Of a stretch of 64,000 nt of DNA, positions 45,806 to 56,761 are shown in pieces. The notes beneath the pieces are model-generated. The model did not search any database and was not told the DNA's origin. It saw only the letters and a program-made list of their open reading frames with translations. The translations under genes and the position numbers were made by a program. Positions within the stretch are counted from its first letter, which is position 1; every line of letters begins with the position of its first letter. This DNA is from Arcuatula senhousia (taxonomy: Eukaryota > Mollusca > Bivalvia > Mytilida > Mytilidae): positions 17,838,103 to 17,902,102 of the forward strand of contig OZ020304.1 in assembly GCA_963971305.1 (NCBI GenBank), in the 5' to 3' direction.

Positions 45806-47338
45806 AACAAGAGGCTCCCAGGAGCCTGAATCGCTCACCTGGTCTTGATGTTGACCCTATACTTTTGTAGAGCTAAATGAGCTGAACATTTAAGCAAGCA
45901 ACAGCTTTTCTCTACCTGCAATAGTTTTCATTCTATAGGCCAAAAACACCATTTTTCACCTATAAGGGGCCATAACCCCTATAAGGAGTCATCTGACAAC
46001 TTCGACCCTATGGAGACTTTTGTAGAGCTAAATGAGCTGAACATTTAAGCAAGCAACAGCTAATCTCTATCTGCAATAGTTTTCATTCTGTAGGCCAAAA
46101 ACATGAAAAATCGCTTTTTACAGGGGCCGTAACCCCTATAAGGGGTCATCTGACAACTTTGACCCTATGGAGAATTTTGTAGAGCTAAATGAGCTAAACA
46201 TTTAAGCAAGCAACAGCTAATCTCTATCTGCAATAGTTTTCATTCTGTAGGACAAAAACATGAAAAATCGTTATTTTTCAGGGGCTGTAACCCCTATAAG
46301 GGGTCATCTGACAACTTCGACCCTATGGAGAATTTTGTAGAGCTAAATGATCTGAACATTTAAGCAAGCAACAGCTAATCTCTATCTGCAATAGTTTTCA
46401 TTCTGTAGGACAAAAACATGAAAAATCGCTATTTTTCAGGGGCCGTAACCCCTATAAGGGGTCATCTGACAACTTCGACCCTATGGAGAATTATGTAGAG
46501 CTCAATGAGCTGAACATTAAAGCAAGCAACAGCTAATCTCTATGTGCAATAGTTTTCATTCTGTAGGCCAAAAACATGGAAAAATTCCATTTTTCAGGGG
46601 TCATAACCCCTATAAGGGATTATCTGACAACTTCGATCCTATGGAGACTTTCGTAGAGCTAAATGAGCTTAACATTTTAGCAAGCAACAGCTAATCTCTA
46701 TCTGCAATAGTTTTCATTCTGTAGGCCAAAAACATGAAAAATGGCTATTTTTCACCTTTAAGGGGCCATAACCCCTATAAGGGGTCATCTGACAACTTCG
46801 ACCCTATGGAGACTTTTGTAGAGTTAAATGAGCTAAACATTTAAGCAAGCAACAGCTAATCTCTATCTGCAATAGTTTTCATTCTGTAGGCCAAAAACAT
46901 GAAAAAATGCTATTTTTCACCTTTAAGGGGCCGTAACCCCTATAAGGGGTCATCTGACAACTTTGACCAAATGGAGACTTTTGTAGAGCTTTTGATGCTG
47001 AATCAGTAGCATGGCCTCATATTTCCTCTATCTCTTATACTTTTTGATTTATAAGCCAAAAACAGTAGTCTGACCCCCCCCTAGTCTATTTTTAGTAACG
47101 GTGGCCATGTTTTTTAACGGATCAAAAATCGAAACACAAGTTTGGTGCAGGACACCCTAAGGATCATTCATACCAAGTTTTATTAAATTCTGTTTGGTAG
47201 TTTCAGAGGAGAAGATTTTTGAAAAATTGTTAACAGACGACGACGACGACAGACGACGACGACAGACGACGACGACGACGACGGACGCCAAGTGATGGTA
47301 ATAGCTCACATGGACCTTCGGTCCAGGTGAGCTAAAAA
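45806..47338 (+). mobile_element. Helitron-like element H, seven units of about 160 bp
   Basis: 5' end AACAAGAGGCTCCCAGGAGC then CTGAATCGCTCACCTGG; 3' end TAGCTCACATGGACCTTCGG then TCCAGGTGAGCTAAAA. Units carry 'CATAACCCCTATAAGGGGTC', 'ATCTGACAACTTCGACCCTA' and 'AAGCAAGCAACAGCTAATCT'. A (GAC)n/(GACAGAC)n tract lies at 47234-47284. It shares its ends with G (31526-33000) but not its core. Confidence 0.8.
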
Positions 47339-47556
47339 CCCATTACATATGTACAAAAGAACGAACTAAACGCTATATCCCCTCTCCAACTACAATGGGC
47401 TCAGGGATAAAAAAAAATTACAGATGACAAACATATGTACAACAAATTCAAAGTGATGGTAGTCAAACAGCTCTCCTAACCCAACGGTATTGAGGGTTTG
47501 TCATATATTTTTTTTTAATTTTTAAAGGGGTTTGTGTTTGTAAGGTTACCTATTAT

Positions 47557-47825
47557 CACGATAATGGTAGAAATGTCAATATTTTAGTTATACTATGAGC
47601 TAATTATCCCTTCAAAGTCCGGTTTTGTAAGCTTTTTTTCCGGCACTTTTGACGTCTTTTTTTACCCTTTTTCCTTTAAAAATTTCATACGTCATTTAGC
47701 ACTCAAGTGACCCACAAGAAAAGCTAGTTTGGTTTTATTTTCTAACATGGATTGTTACATATTCATCCCATTTAAATATTTAGATACATTTTAACTTGGG
47801 AGCGTCACAGGTTAAACCTGCCTTA
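47557..47825. mobile_element. MITE-like repeat, copy 1
   Basis: About 270 bp, starting CACGATAATGGTAGAAATG and ending GGGAGCGTCACAGGTTAAAC-CTGC. Flanked by TATTAT on both sides (47551-47556, 47826-47831). Homologous to 62866-63184, which is flanked by TATTAC. No coding capacity. Confidence 0.7.
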
Positions 47826-48473
47826 TATTATGAATAAAGAGTATACCTGCACAATGCTGGGTTTGACGGTATTTGGAATTATGCTAACTTAAATAAACCA
47901 AAATACAGCTGTGCTAAAATCTATTCTGTGTTTAGTTACAAATATTGATGTGCAAAGTTCCTATATGTAGGAGGATACACATGCCCTCTTTCTGAATCAG
48001 ATCTTTAGGTAAGGAGTTGAGGCTAAACTGACTATGATGCTTAGGTTACAATCCTTTAAACTGAAAAAAATGGTTCATATACATGTAAGTATTTTTTTTC
48101 ACAGAGATGCCTTTTATATTGACTTTATCTTATCTTAAACTCTTGAACTACAAAATACTTCACTAAATATTCAAAAGAATGTTAAACATTTTTGTGTAAC
48201 TGTTTTTGTAATCATATAGAAATCAAACTCTTTCAGACAGAGCCAATAGTCTTACTGATGTTGGCTCAAAAGATCATGCTTGCTTTCAAGTAACCCTATC
48301 AAAAGGTTTTAAAAAAATTTCGATAAATGCTGCAAATAATCAACAAACAAAACAATCAACAATTTATTATAACAGTCAATTCATAACATGATAATCATGA
48401 TAATATACATATGATAATGTATGGCATATTCAGTTTGATTTTGATGATAAATTAATATAATGCTTTATCTTTA

Positions 48474-49232
48474 ACAAGGGGTTGCACTATGCGTGCTAAG
48501 CATACCCCCATTCGGCCATTCAGAAAACAGGAAGTAGATGACCGACTGACCTGGAAAGGGGAGGCACGGTACAACTCATCATGCTAAAGCTGTATACCAA
48601 ATTTGAAATCAATCCCTTCTCTAGAAGCTGAGAAATCTGTTACGAAAAATTGTCTTTCTTTGACCCATTAAAAGTCTAAGTCAGCTCAGAAAACAGGAAG
48701 TAGATGATGGACTGACCTGGAAAGGGGAGGCACAGTATAACTAATCATGCTGAAGCTGTGTACCAAATTTGAAACCAATCCATCCAGTAGAAGCCGAGAA
48801 AACTGTTACGAAAAATTTCACTTTTCAAATTTTTTTCCCTTAAAAGTCTAAGTCGGCGCGAAAAACAGGAAGTAGATGATGGACTGACCTGGAAAGGGGA
48901 GGCACGGTATAACTCATCATGCTGAAGCTGTGTACCAAATTTGAAACCAATCCATCCAGTAGAAGCCGAGAAATCTGTTACGAAAAATTTCACATTTCAA
49001 ATTTTTTTTTCCATTAAAAAGTCTAAGTCGGCTTGGAAAACAGGAAGTAGATGATGGACTGACCTGGAAAGGGTAGGCATAGTATAACTCATCCTGCTGA
49101 AGCTGTGTACCAAATTTGAAACCAATCCATCCAGTAGAAGCAGAGAAATTGAACCGGACGGACAGACGGACAGAGGGACGGACAAGGTGATTGCAATATA
49201 GCCCCCTCTCTTACGAGTGGGGGTATAATATG
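48474..49232 (+). mobile_element. Helitron-like element I, four units of about 180 bp
   Basis: Starts near AACAAGGGGTTGCACTATGC and ends with CCCCCTCTCTTACGAGTGGG-GGTATAATA, a stable hairpin after (ACGG/ACAG)n (49157-49186). Units carry 'AACAGGAAGTAGATGATGGA', 'GCACGGTATAACTCATCATG' and 'TACCAAATTTGAAACCAATC'. The two minus-strand open frames here arise from the repeat. Confidence 0.75.
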
Positions 49233-49970
49233 ATTTCACCACAACACTGTAAAGCTTTCAAGACTTGTCCATGAATATGACTATATATAAGTCATTACAT
49301 GTACTAAATTCATAGAAATAATATACAACAATATAAATATATTTGGTACAAAACATTTAAAAATTTCTGGTTAATATTATGTTTTGATATAATAGTATAT
49401 ATTGTACAATGTATGAATGAATATATGTAAAATGAATGTACATCTTAAATATACATGTACATATATGGTATCTATGATGATAAGAGACTATTTTTGTGAC
49501 TTAGTCTTAATATTCATGTTACAAACCATTACTTCAATAATAACTGGTTTTATTTATAAATAATAAAACACAGTAAAATATATTAAAATCAAACTTTTAA
49601 CGTGTAAAATAAAAACAAAGACAAGATGGAAAGGAAGATCAATGAATATTAAAAAAATATTGTTCATACCAAACATGTAAAATTAAAATATTAAATCTAA
49701 AAATAATCATGAAATAATAGATTTGAAAATAAATTAAAGTCTATATATATTATAGAAATCTGATCAATGTATCATTTGATAAAAGACACTTTATTACATT
49801 CATAAAAAAATATACTCTATCTTTTTGTGTTTATCTACACATTAACTTTTAAATACATGTTTCTTAGTTTGTAATAAATAAATTAAAGCACATGATAAAA
49901 TAAATCTTATTATTGCGTATCACTACAGTATAATGTAATTAAGTTTAACAATTAAAATGACATTCAAGAA

Positions 49971-50160
49971 GGGCTGTTTCAGAAATGTTTGTATGGTGGT
50001 GTCGGAAGGCACTTCAACTAAAATACTATCAGTATGGGTGGTGGTATTTTCCGATTTTACTATGCTACATTGAGAAATAATACTAAAAAATAATTGTGCA
50101 TGGTGGGTTCAAAGAAAAGTGCCATCCAACTCCTCCATACAGTTATTTTTGGAATAGCCC
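49971..50160. mobile_element. 190-bp MITE
   Basis: Left end GGGCTGTTTCAGAAATGTTT and right end the complement of GGGCTATTCCAAAAATAACT, with similarity continuing through TGTATGG and GGCAC for about 42 bp. No open frame. Flanking duplication not resolved. Confidence 0.7.
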
Positions 50161-50747
50161 AAAGTATTTTTACAATTATATTGTATCAAGACAAAATAAC
50201 AACCAACAAATTACAAAGCATATAGAAGGCACATAATGGGAATAGATTCACTTTAGGATCAGGTTTAGTATACAGAAAATGATAGAGTAAATAGGATAAA
50301 CACAGTGTACTGAATGGAATGACCAAATTATTTTCTATTTGAAACATTGAAGCATGGAATTTATTGCACATCTTATTGGTAGCTTTTCTTTAAGTATTGA
50401 ACTATTATATGATAAAATGAAAACAAAAATATATTCAAAAGACATGCTTCCCACCTGCATTGTAGCAACATGGAAAATCAACTTCAACATGAAGGTAAAC
50501 TTTCTTTGGGGTAAAAGGACAAATGCATGGACCTGAACACTATTTGCTCCTCTTCTTTTGTGGGTGGGGCATAAAAACAATTGTTAAAACATACAAGCCA
50601 ACTTTCTAACTGATTTTATAATGCAATAACATTTTCTCTTAACAGTTTTCTGTATTGATGATAATAAGATGTGGATTTTATTTCCTTAATTTTAATAATT
50701 TATTATTTATTTAAAGCAAAATAATGCTATGTGACTAATATTTTCAA
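50161..50747. other. BLZF1: 3' flank of BLZF1
   Basis: Probably includes the BLZF1 3' untranslated region on the minus strand. AATAAATAATAAA-like signals occur about 40 nt past the stop (near 50697-50712). No other gene seen. Confidence 0.4.
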
Positions 50748-50918
50748 TCATAATGCAGTTATCTCCCCTTTGCAATGAGGACAGCAGTTGAATGTCAGGT
50801 TATCAAATCTAGCCTTGGGGTGGTATCTGGCTACCACTAATGTTCCACCATGGTTACCTTTGCTTGTTGAAGGGAGGTGTGTCTTAATATCATCTGATGT
50901 CACTCTTCTAGACAGCAG
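50748..50918 (-). CDS. BLZF1: BLZF1 coding exon 6 (last)
   Basis: 57 codons including TGA at 50748-50750. It encodes ARYHPKARFDNLTFNCCPHC, then KGEITAL and stop. In the human protein the two Cys near the end join a zinc site with GRASP55, and the final residues enter its PDZ groove. Confidence 0.95.
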   Translation of the reverse strand: MLSRRVTSDDIKTHLPSTSKGNHGGTLVVARYHPKARFDNLTFNCCPHCKGEITAL

Positions 50919-53900
50919 CTTTAAAAAAATATGAAATATCTAATTATTGATATGAATGATAAATTTTACCAAAAAATATCTCATTTACCAGTAAGATAAA
51001 TTTATTACTCGGTTCTAGTAGGATAGTAATTCATGATTCATCATTCATACAGGTTGATTTGTTTTATGTTTTTCCTTAAATATAAATATATTATTCAATA
51101 CTGAAAACTTTAGTTTTCTTTAAGCATTTAGTTTGATACATGTATGTGCATTTTGTTTTAAAAAAAGAACTGAAACAGCTGTAAAATAATTGCAAATACT
51201 AGATTACTGACAAAGTCAGAAAGGGCCCCGCGGCAAAAAATCATACAAACTTTGACTATTACCACTAAGGCATGTTCCATGGAATGTGTATGAAACTTCA
51301 GAGCTGAATTGTTAATAGCCTTTGAGTTTTATTGTTCAAAAATTCCAATTCTCAAAAATCTGTGATTTTCAATAAAAAATGAAGTTTTTTCCAAAAATTT
51401 TGAACAGATTTGCACAAAATTTTAATATGCAAATCATGACATGCTACTTAGTAGCTGTACTAAATTTTAGAACTGTGGTGTTAATAATTTTTGTCTGACG
51501 GACGGACGGACAGACGGACAAAGTGAAAACTATAGGGCGCCCGCATCTTTGATGATGGGCCCTAATAAGCACTCAGAGCTATTCATGTCAATTATTTCAT
51601 TTTCTTTTTATCATGCAAGAAATCTTCTATGGAGAAGTTAAATATGGTAAAATATATTTCATCATTATTAGTAAATTCTTTAAAGTAAATATTCAAAGGT
51701 AAATAAAAACTTTTACCACATCTATCCCCAGCTAAAAACTGTATCTAAATACATTAGTATAAATAAAGTATTAATCTTCAACTAATGTAAAAATACCTCA
51801 TATGCATGTGACTCTGCATGGGTTAAAGAATCTTCGACTCTACAATCCATAGATATATTAATCTGTGGTGAGAAGTTGCTAGGCAACAGTCTGTATTTGA
51901 TGCTCTCTGCCAGACTATGGCTGTTGTGAACTAGGTCAAGGTTATTGCTTCCATTTTGAGGTATTGTTCTCCCAGAATTCAAAGGGTCAAATGCAGCTCT
52001 GATCTGTTGAAGGCACCTTCAAACAATGAAAATAATCCCCAAATTACATGATGCACAATAAAGATATTGTTTCATTTTTTTTTTTCAAATACTTATTTAA
52101 ACAATATTGTAGTCATTTAATGAGATCTTACATGTTTTTCAATATTTGATTTTAGAAAAAGCAGAAGACTTTCTTTATTCATTCACTTCAAACCTAGAGG
52201 CGACTTAAATGACATTTGAGTCCATAACTTAATACAAGAATTTTCTGAAGGAAGAAAATTACTTTTTGTTTTTTGTTTCATAATGCAAGTTAAGAAATAT
52301 TTATAACTTATCTCAAACATGAACTATTTAAATGTTGAATTTTTTTTACACTTGTTAACAATGCATTCAAAATCGCATTCAGCAGACATTTTTAATCTAA
52401 AATCAAAAGCATCATAATTATAGTTTAGTTTGCAACAAGCATTCTGAGAGTATTGCAAAGCAATACATAGTCCCCTACCGGCCTCATATTTCAGTCACTG
52501 GTAACAATTTACTTCAAAGGGACATAACTCCCACAAAAATTTGTGGACCAGAATGAAACTCAAACTTAATCTGTAACTCATCATGGTAAACTCACATACC
52601 AAAAATCAGTTCATTATCTATAAGCATTTAGTAAAAAAGTGTGGAAAACTGATATTTTATTGAATTTTCAAAGTTCAAAGGGCCATTACTCCCATAAAAA
52701 TTTGTGGGCCGGCATGAAACTCAAACTTGATCTGTAACTCATCATGGTAAACTCACATACCAAGAATCAGTTCATTATCTATAAGCATTTAGAAAAAAAG
52801 TGCGGAAAACTGATATTTTATTGAATTTTCAAAGTTCAAAGGGCCATTACTCCCATAAAAATTTGTGGACCGGCATGAAACTCAAACTTGATCTGTAACT
52901 CATCAAGGTAATCTCACATACCAAAAATCAGTTCATTATCTATAAGTGTTTAGAAAAAAGTGCGGAAAACTGAAATTTTATTGAATTTTCAAAGTTCAAA
53001 GGGCCATTTCTCCCATAAAAATTTGTGTACCGGCATGAGACTCACACTTGATCTGTAACTCATCAAGGTATTAACTCACATACCAAAAATCAGTTCATTA
53101 TCTAAAAGCGTTTAGAAAAAAAGTGTGGAAAACTGAGTGACAGACAGACGGACAGACAGACGGGCAGAGTGCAAACCTATAGTCCCCTTCGGCTTTCGCC
53201 GGTAGGGGACTAATAAATGAGTACCTGTTACATTCAACTAAATTAGTTCTTAGTTCATGTCTCTCATCCAACAGCTGTTGTAGTGCATTCTGGGAATCCT
53301 GGTACTGCAAGGCAAAGAAGGACTTGGCACTAGCTAGCTCATCACTCATAACTCTTTAATTATAAATTGAAAAACAACAAATGAAATAATTGGAAATCAG
53401 GGACTTGGCACTAACTAGCTCTTCACTCATCACTCTTTAATGACCAGCAAAATAAATGAAAAAATATGTTAATAATTTAATACCATTTTATTTCATCAGT
53501 TACACATATATTTTATGCTGAAAGTGAATGAAATCCATAATGGTAAGAACCTAAAGAGTCTTATTTTCTTATTTTACTTTTTCTTTCCACATTTATAAAT
53601 GCTGTTATAGCTGATTTGGTGATGTCATCCTTTATGCTTTATAGCTTTAATAGATCTAAAATTTTGAAGTTTCAATGTCTGAAAATAATTCTCTTTATTT
53701 ACCTGCATGCTAGGTATTTACTTCTCCACATATCGGCTTGAATAGATACAGCATCCAAGTTCTCATAGTCTTCTGACCTTTGTTTTGTTGAAAACCCCAA
53801 TTCTTGTGTTAGTTCAGCTCTATCCCTAAAATAAGAAAAGCAGATTGCAGTGAATAGCAATCATTTGCTCAATGTAAAAGGTCTTTCTATGACTTAATGA

Positions 53901-56056
53901 TAAGAACAAAAAGCACTCAGCCTGTTTCTTTGTTTGGTTTCATTTCAAAATCCACAGTGTGATTTTTGTCATGCATATATATATATTCTATATCCCTTCT
54001 TAACAAGTCTTCCTTGATTTTTTCTTTCCTCTTGGACATTAGAGATTGATCCGCCTAATTAAGTAGCTATCATGTTTTTATTATCTTTATTTATTGCATG
54101 TATCAAAAATGTATTTGAATATTTGAATAGTTTTGCAGAAAAAATATCAAAATGGCAAGATTCAAGGTTCATCAGTAAGATAGCTTGAAATTCAACTGAC
54201 CAGAAAAGTCACTACTCTGATGGGTTCATCATATGTCAATCATTTTCTAAATTTAGATCCAAACTGAACAGGATTAATGTCAGTTTCTACCATTTAATGG
54301 TACTAACTACATGCATCTTTGAATAATTTTTCATACCTTGCAAGTCTTTCTACTCTGGAATGTAAATCATCTCCCAATGAGGCAACCAGTAATTTCTTCA
54401 GTTCTGAATTTACCTGAAATCAGAAGGTATACAGCATACATACCATCTTCAAATAATACTAACTCTATGGTAATGTTCAATCATGGTAACCTAATATGAT
54501 AATGGCTCTGCCCTAAAAGCTCGCGAAGATACAAAATCAATATAATAGGTGCAAACAAAACTAGGTTTAACCTTAATTGGATCTGGAAAAAATGTCAAAA
54601 TACCCTCGGCTGGATCAATAGCTAAGAGGGTCCACTTTTGGATAAAAATTTAATAATTTATTTGAAAAAAATGTATTATCCGTAAAAACGCCAAAATATG
54701 GTTTGCGGCCGGGACAACATCATCCATAACTTAATCGATCCTTCATTTGACAAGCAGACGACATCAAAATGTCACCGCTCTTCTGCCAGGTTTTGTTATA
54801 TTTTTTGTATACGCGTATCTATAATTGCCAAGTACTGTCTGCAAAAAATTGATTTAGAAACCTGGTGGAAAATGACGACGTATCCAAATGATCATTAAAC
54901 TTTGTCAGTTTGAGGGACCACATAGGATAAGGATGGATTAGGATTTTATTTTCAGATCAGGTAGGACCAAATTATCATACATATGTAGAAAAACAGTTGC
55001 TGATCACTTTATTTTAATGAATCTGTGTTATGAAAAGTTCCGAAAATTGATTGACAGAACTCCCACCATTTTTCTGCGCATGACTATGCACTATGGGTAA
55101 AAGGTCATGAATAATCAATTCCTGCGAGAGAAAGCCATATTTCTGTAAAAACAAAACAGCTAGTGTTCGTTCGTTAGATAGTTATTATTTATTGAGAAAG
55201 TTATTGTCATTAACAACAAGAAAAGGTTTTGTTTTGTTACCGTTTGTAAATAAATAAGCGAAAATAAAGAATCTCGCTAACGCGAGACCCGGTATTTTCG
55301 TAAATTCCCAATGCATTCCGAGTAGCGAGACAGAGTTTATTTTCAACCATCGTATTTTGAGTCTCGTGCAATTTGGCAGACTCTCTACAATAGTGAGTTT
55401 CGCTTCGCTCGCATATTATAGAGATAAAACATGGAAATTCCAAGGAAAATTCATGACCATCATCATCATCATTAAATAATCTTTCAAACAATTTCATATT
55501 GTAAAATAAAACCAGTCAGAGTTTTCTTTTACCTTTCAAATAGAAAGCAACACCTTACCTTGACCTGCACATCAAGTTCTCCTTTTAACCTCATGACCTC
55601 ATCTTTTAACCTTTTGACCTCTGACTCAGTTCCAGGCCAATCAAGTGGGGAAGGATTTCTAACAACCATCTCTAAATTCTGTCCTTCAGCCTTAAGCTTC
55701 ATATCTGGTTGTGTAGCCTCATTTTGACTGACACTTTGATCAATTTTAGTAAGAGGTTTTACAGTTCCCACAGGTAATAAAACATCTTTACTCTGTTCTG
55801 ATGTGTCACGTTTCACTCCTTTGTCTTCGGAGTTTTCAGTTTTTATTTTTTTCTTACTTGTCTGAAAGCTATATTTAGGTAATGGTTGTCGGACTAGAAT
55901 TGTTCCATTGGTAGTATTATCACCAAGTACAGAAGGGGCTTTAGGTAATTGTCTCCCCTTCGATTTTAAGCTGGAGCATCCATCGTGAGAAATCTGTATG
56001 TCATTTTTTCTTGGTGTGACTATTTGGGCAGATGTTGGAATGCTTGCTGCCATAGC
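50748..56056 (-). CDS. BLZF1: BLZF1 / golgin-45, complete (six coding exons)
   Basis: This is the gene-level entry. Golgin-45 is a peripheral Golgi coiled-coil protein that binds Rab2 and the stacking factor GRASP55 (GORASP2) and helps hold medial cisternae together. Six coding exons in consistent phase total 1215 nt, 404 residues plus stop; the human protein is about 400. The N-terminal 140 residues are disordered; the coiled coil follows (about 145-270) with NSELKKLLVASLGDDL, IQADMWRSKYLACRVM and DELA. The C-terminus ends LTFNCCPHCKGEITAL, matching the zinc-linked and PDZ-binding tail of the human protein. A splice acceptor lies three bases before the ATG, so a 5' untranslated exon exists upstream. 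The human lineage is conserved most in the coiled coil and tail. Confidence 0.95.
51208..51567 (+). mobile_element. Helitron-like element J
   Basis: Starts near GTCAGAAAGGGCCCCGCGG and ends (ACGG)n, then ACTATAGGGCGCCCGCATC, a loop and GATGATGGGCCCTAATAA. The ends resemble those of F (14358-15988), but the core is different and only about one unit long. It sits in the last BLZF1 intron. Confidence 0.7.
51797..52016 (-). CDS. BLZF1: BLZF1 coding exon 5
   Basis: 220 nt between TTTGAAG and GTATTT, 73 codons. CLQQIRAAFDPLNS, then a low-conservation linker to HAESHAYE. Both phases fit. Confidence 0.9.
52462..53214 (+). mobile_element. Helitron-like element K, about four units of 157 bp
   Basis: 5' end TAGTCCCCTACCGG; 3' end (ACAG/ACGG)n then TAGTCCCCTTCGGCTTTCGC-CGGTAGGGGACTAA. 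The core units ('CTGTAACTCATCAAGGTAAA', 'AATCAGTTCATTATCTA') are the same family as F, while the ends are different. It ends about 10 bp inside the intron after BLZF1 coding exon 4. Confidence 0.75.
53225..53353 (-). CDS. BLZF1: BLZF1 coding exon 4
   Basis: 129 nt between ATTAAAG and GTACTC. Encodes VMSDELASAKSFFALQYQDS, then LQQLLDERHELR, the end of the coiled coil. Its donor is about 10 bp from the end of Helitron-like element K, and a partial copy of its 5' part lies 50-90 bp upstream. Confidence 0.93.
53401..53447 (-). pseudogene. BLZF1: duplicated 5' piece of BLZF1 coding exon 4
   Basis: Contains an ATTAAAG acceptor and codons for VMSEELVSAKS, nearly repeating the start of exon 4 (53353 downward). 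After about 45 bp the similarity stops and no donor follows before a stop codon. A decayed partial exon duplication. Confidence 0.7.
53703..53825 (-). CDS. BLZF1: BLZF1 coding exon 3
   Basis: 123 nt between TTTTAG and GTAAAT. Continues the coiled coil and ends VSIQADMWRSKYLAC, matching the human SIQCDVWRSKFLAS block. Confidence 0.93.
54337..54413 (-). CDS. BLZF1: BLZF1 coding exon 2
   Basis: 77 nt between TTTCAG and GTATGA. VNSELKKLLVASLGDDLHS is the most conserved stretch of the golgin-45 coiled coil. Phase 0 in, 2 out. Confidence 0.95.
55559..56053 (-). CDS. BLZF1: BLZF1 coding exon 1
   Basis: 165 codons from MAASIPTSAQIVTPRK to LDVQVK, then GTAAGG. The acceptor TTTTTCAG is at 56057, leaving only GCT before the ATG. 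Ser/Lys-rich and disordered until about residue 140, where ESEVKRLKDEVMRLKGELD starts the coiled coil. Confidence 0.9.
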
Positions 56057-56303
56057 CTGAAAAATATGTATTAAGATTATAAATGCATAGATTCATTGCA
56101 AAATTTATATGAAATTATTGTAAAATATTTACAAGTACACTGCACAGGTACAGCGACAGTACATGTATCTGAATGACTTCAAATTTTAATTACATGTATC
56201 TATTATATATTTCAATTTGCATCAATTGTGCATACTGTTACATTTATACATTTTGCAAATGAACAATGATATAACATGCATAAACATCGTACATGTACAT
56301 TAA

Positions 56304-56757
56304 GGGGGGGGGGCAAGGGGGTTAGCTGTTCCTGTGTTATTGGCTTAAATTGGTTCTCTGTTAGCTGTTATTGCAGATATCAGATTTAATGTTAACTGTT
56401 ATTGATCAGTTCTGTGTTAACTGTTATTGAAGAAATTCAGTTTACTGTTACCTGTTATTGAATAATATAATTTTATGTTATCTGTAATTAAAAATAGTAT
56501 GTTAGCTAAATTGAAATGGTCAGTCCAAAAATAGACTTTATGAGAGCTGTGACAACTAGAAGTGGTAGAGCTGTGAAAGTGTCAACAAAGTTCACATAGC
56601 TTTTAGCTGTTATTGGTTTTAATACTTACATATTATACTGTTTTGGGCTTTTTAAATGCTGTTATCTGTTATTGAGGATATCAATTCTCTGTTATCTGTT
56701 ATTGGGAAAATCAATTCCCTGTTAAGGTGTTATTGGACCCCCCCTTGACCCCCCTCA
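56304..56757. mobile_element. 454-bp MITE with TTAA flanks
   Basis: Left end a run of G, then CAAGGGGGTTAGC; right end the complement of TGAGGGGGGTCAAGGGGGG. TTAA lies at both sides (56300-56303, 56758-56761), as for piggyBac/Kolobok-type insertions. The body repeats 'TTAGCTGTTATTG'/'TTATCTGTTATTG' many times. Located upstream of the BLZF1 start on the opposite side of a 5' exon acceptor. Confidence 0.65.
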
Positions 56758-56761
56758 TTAA

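Noticed and set aside
48745..49242. Two minus-strand frames of about 80 codons
   Set aside because: They are the 180-bp units and the end hairpin of element I read in frame.
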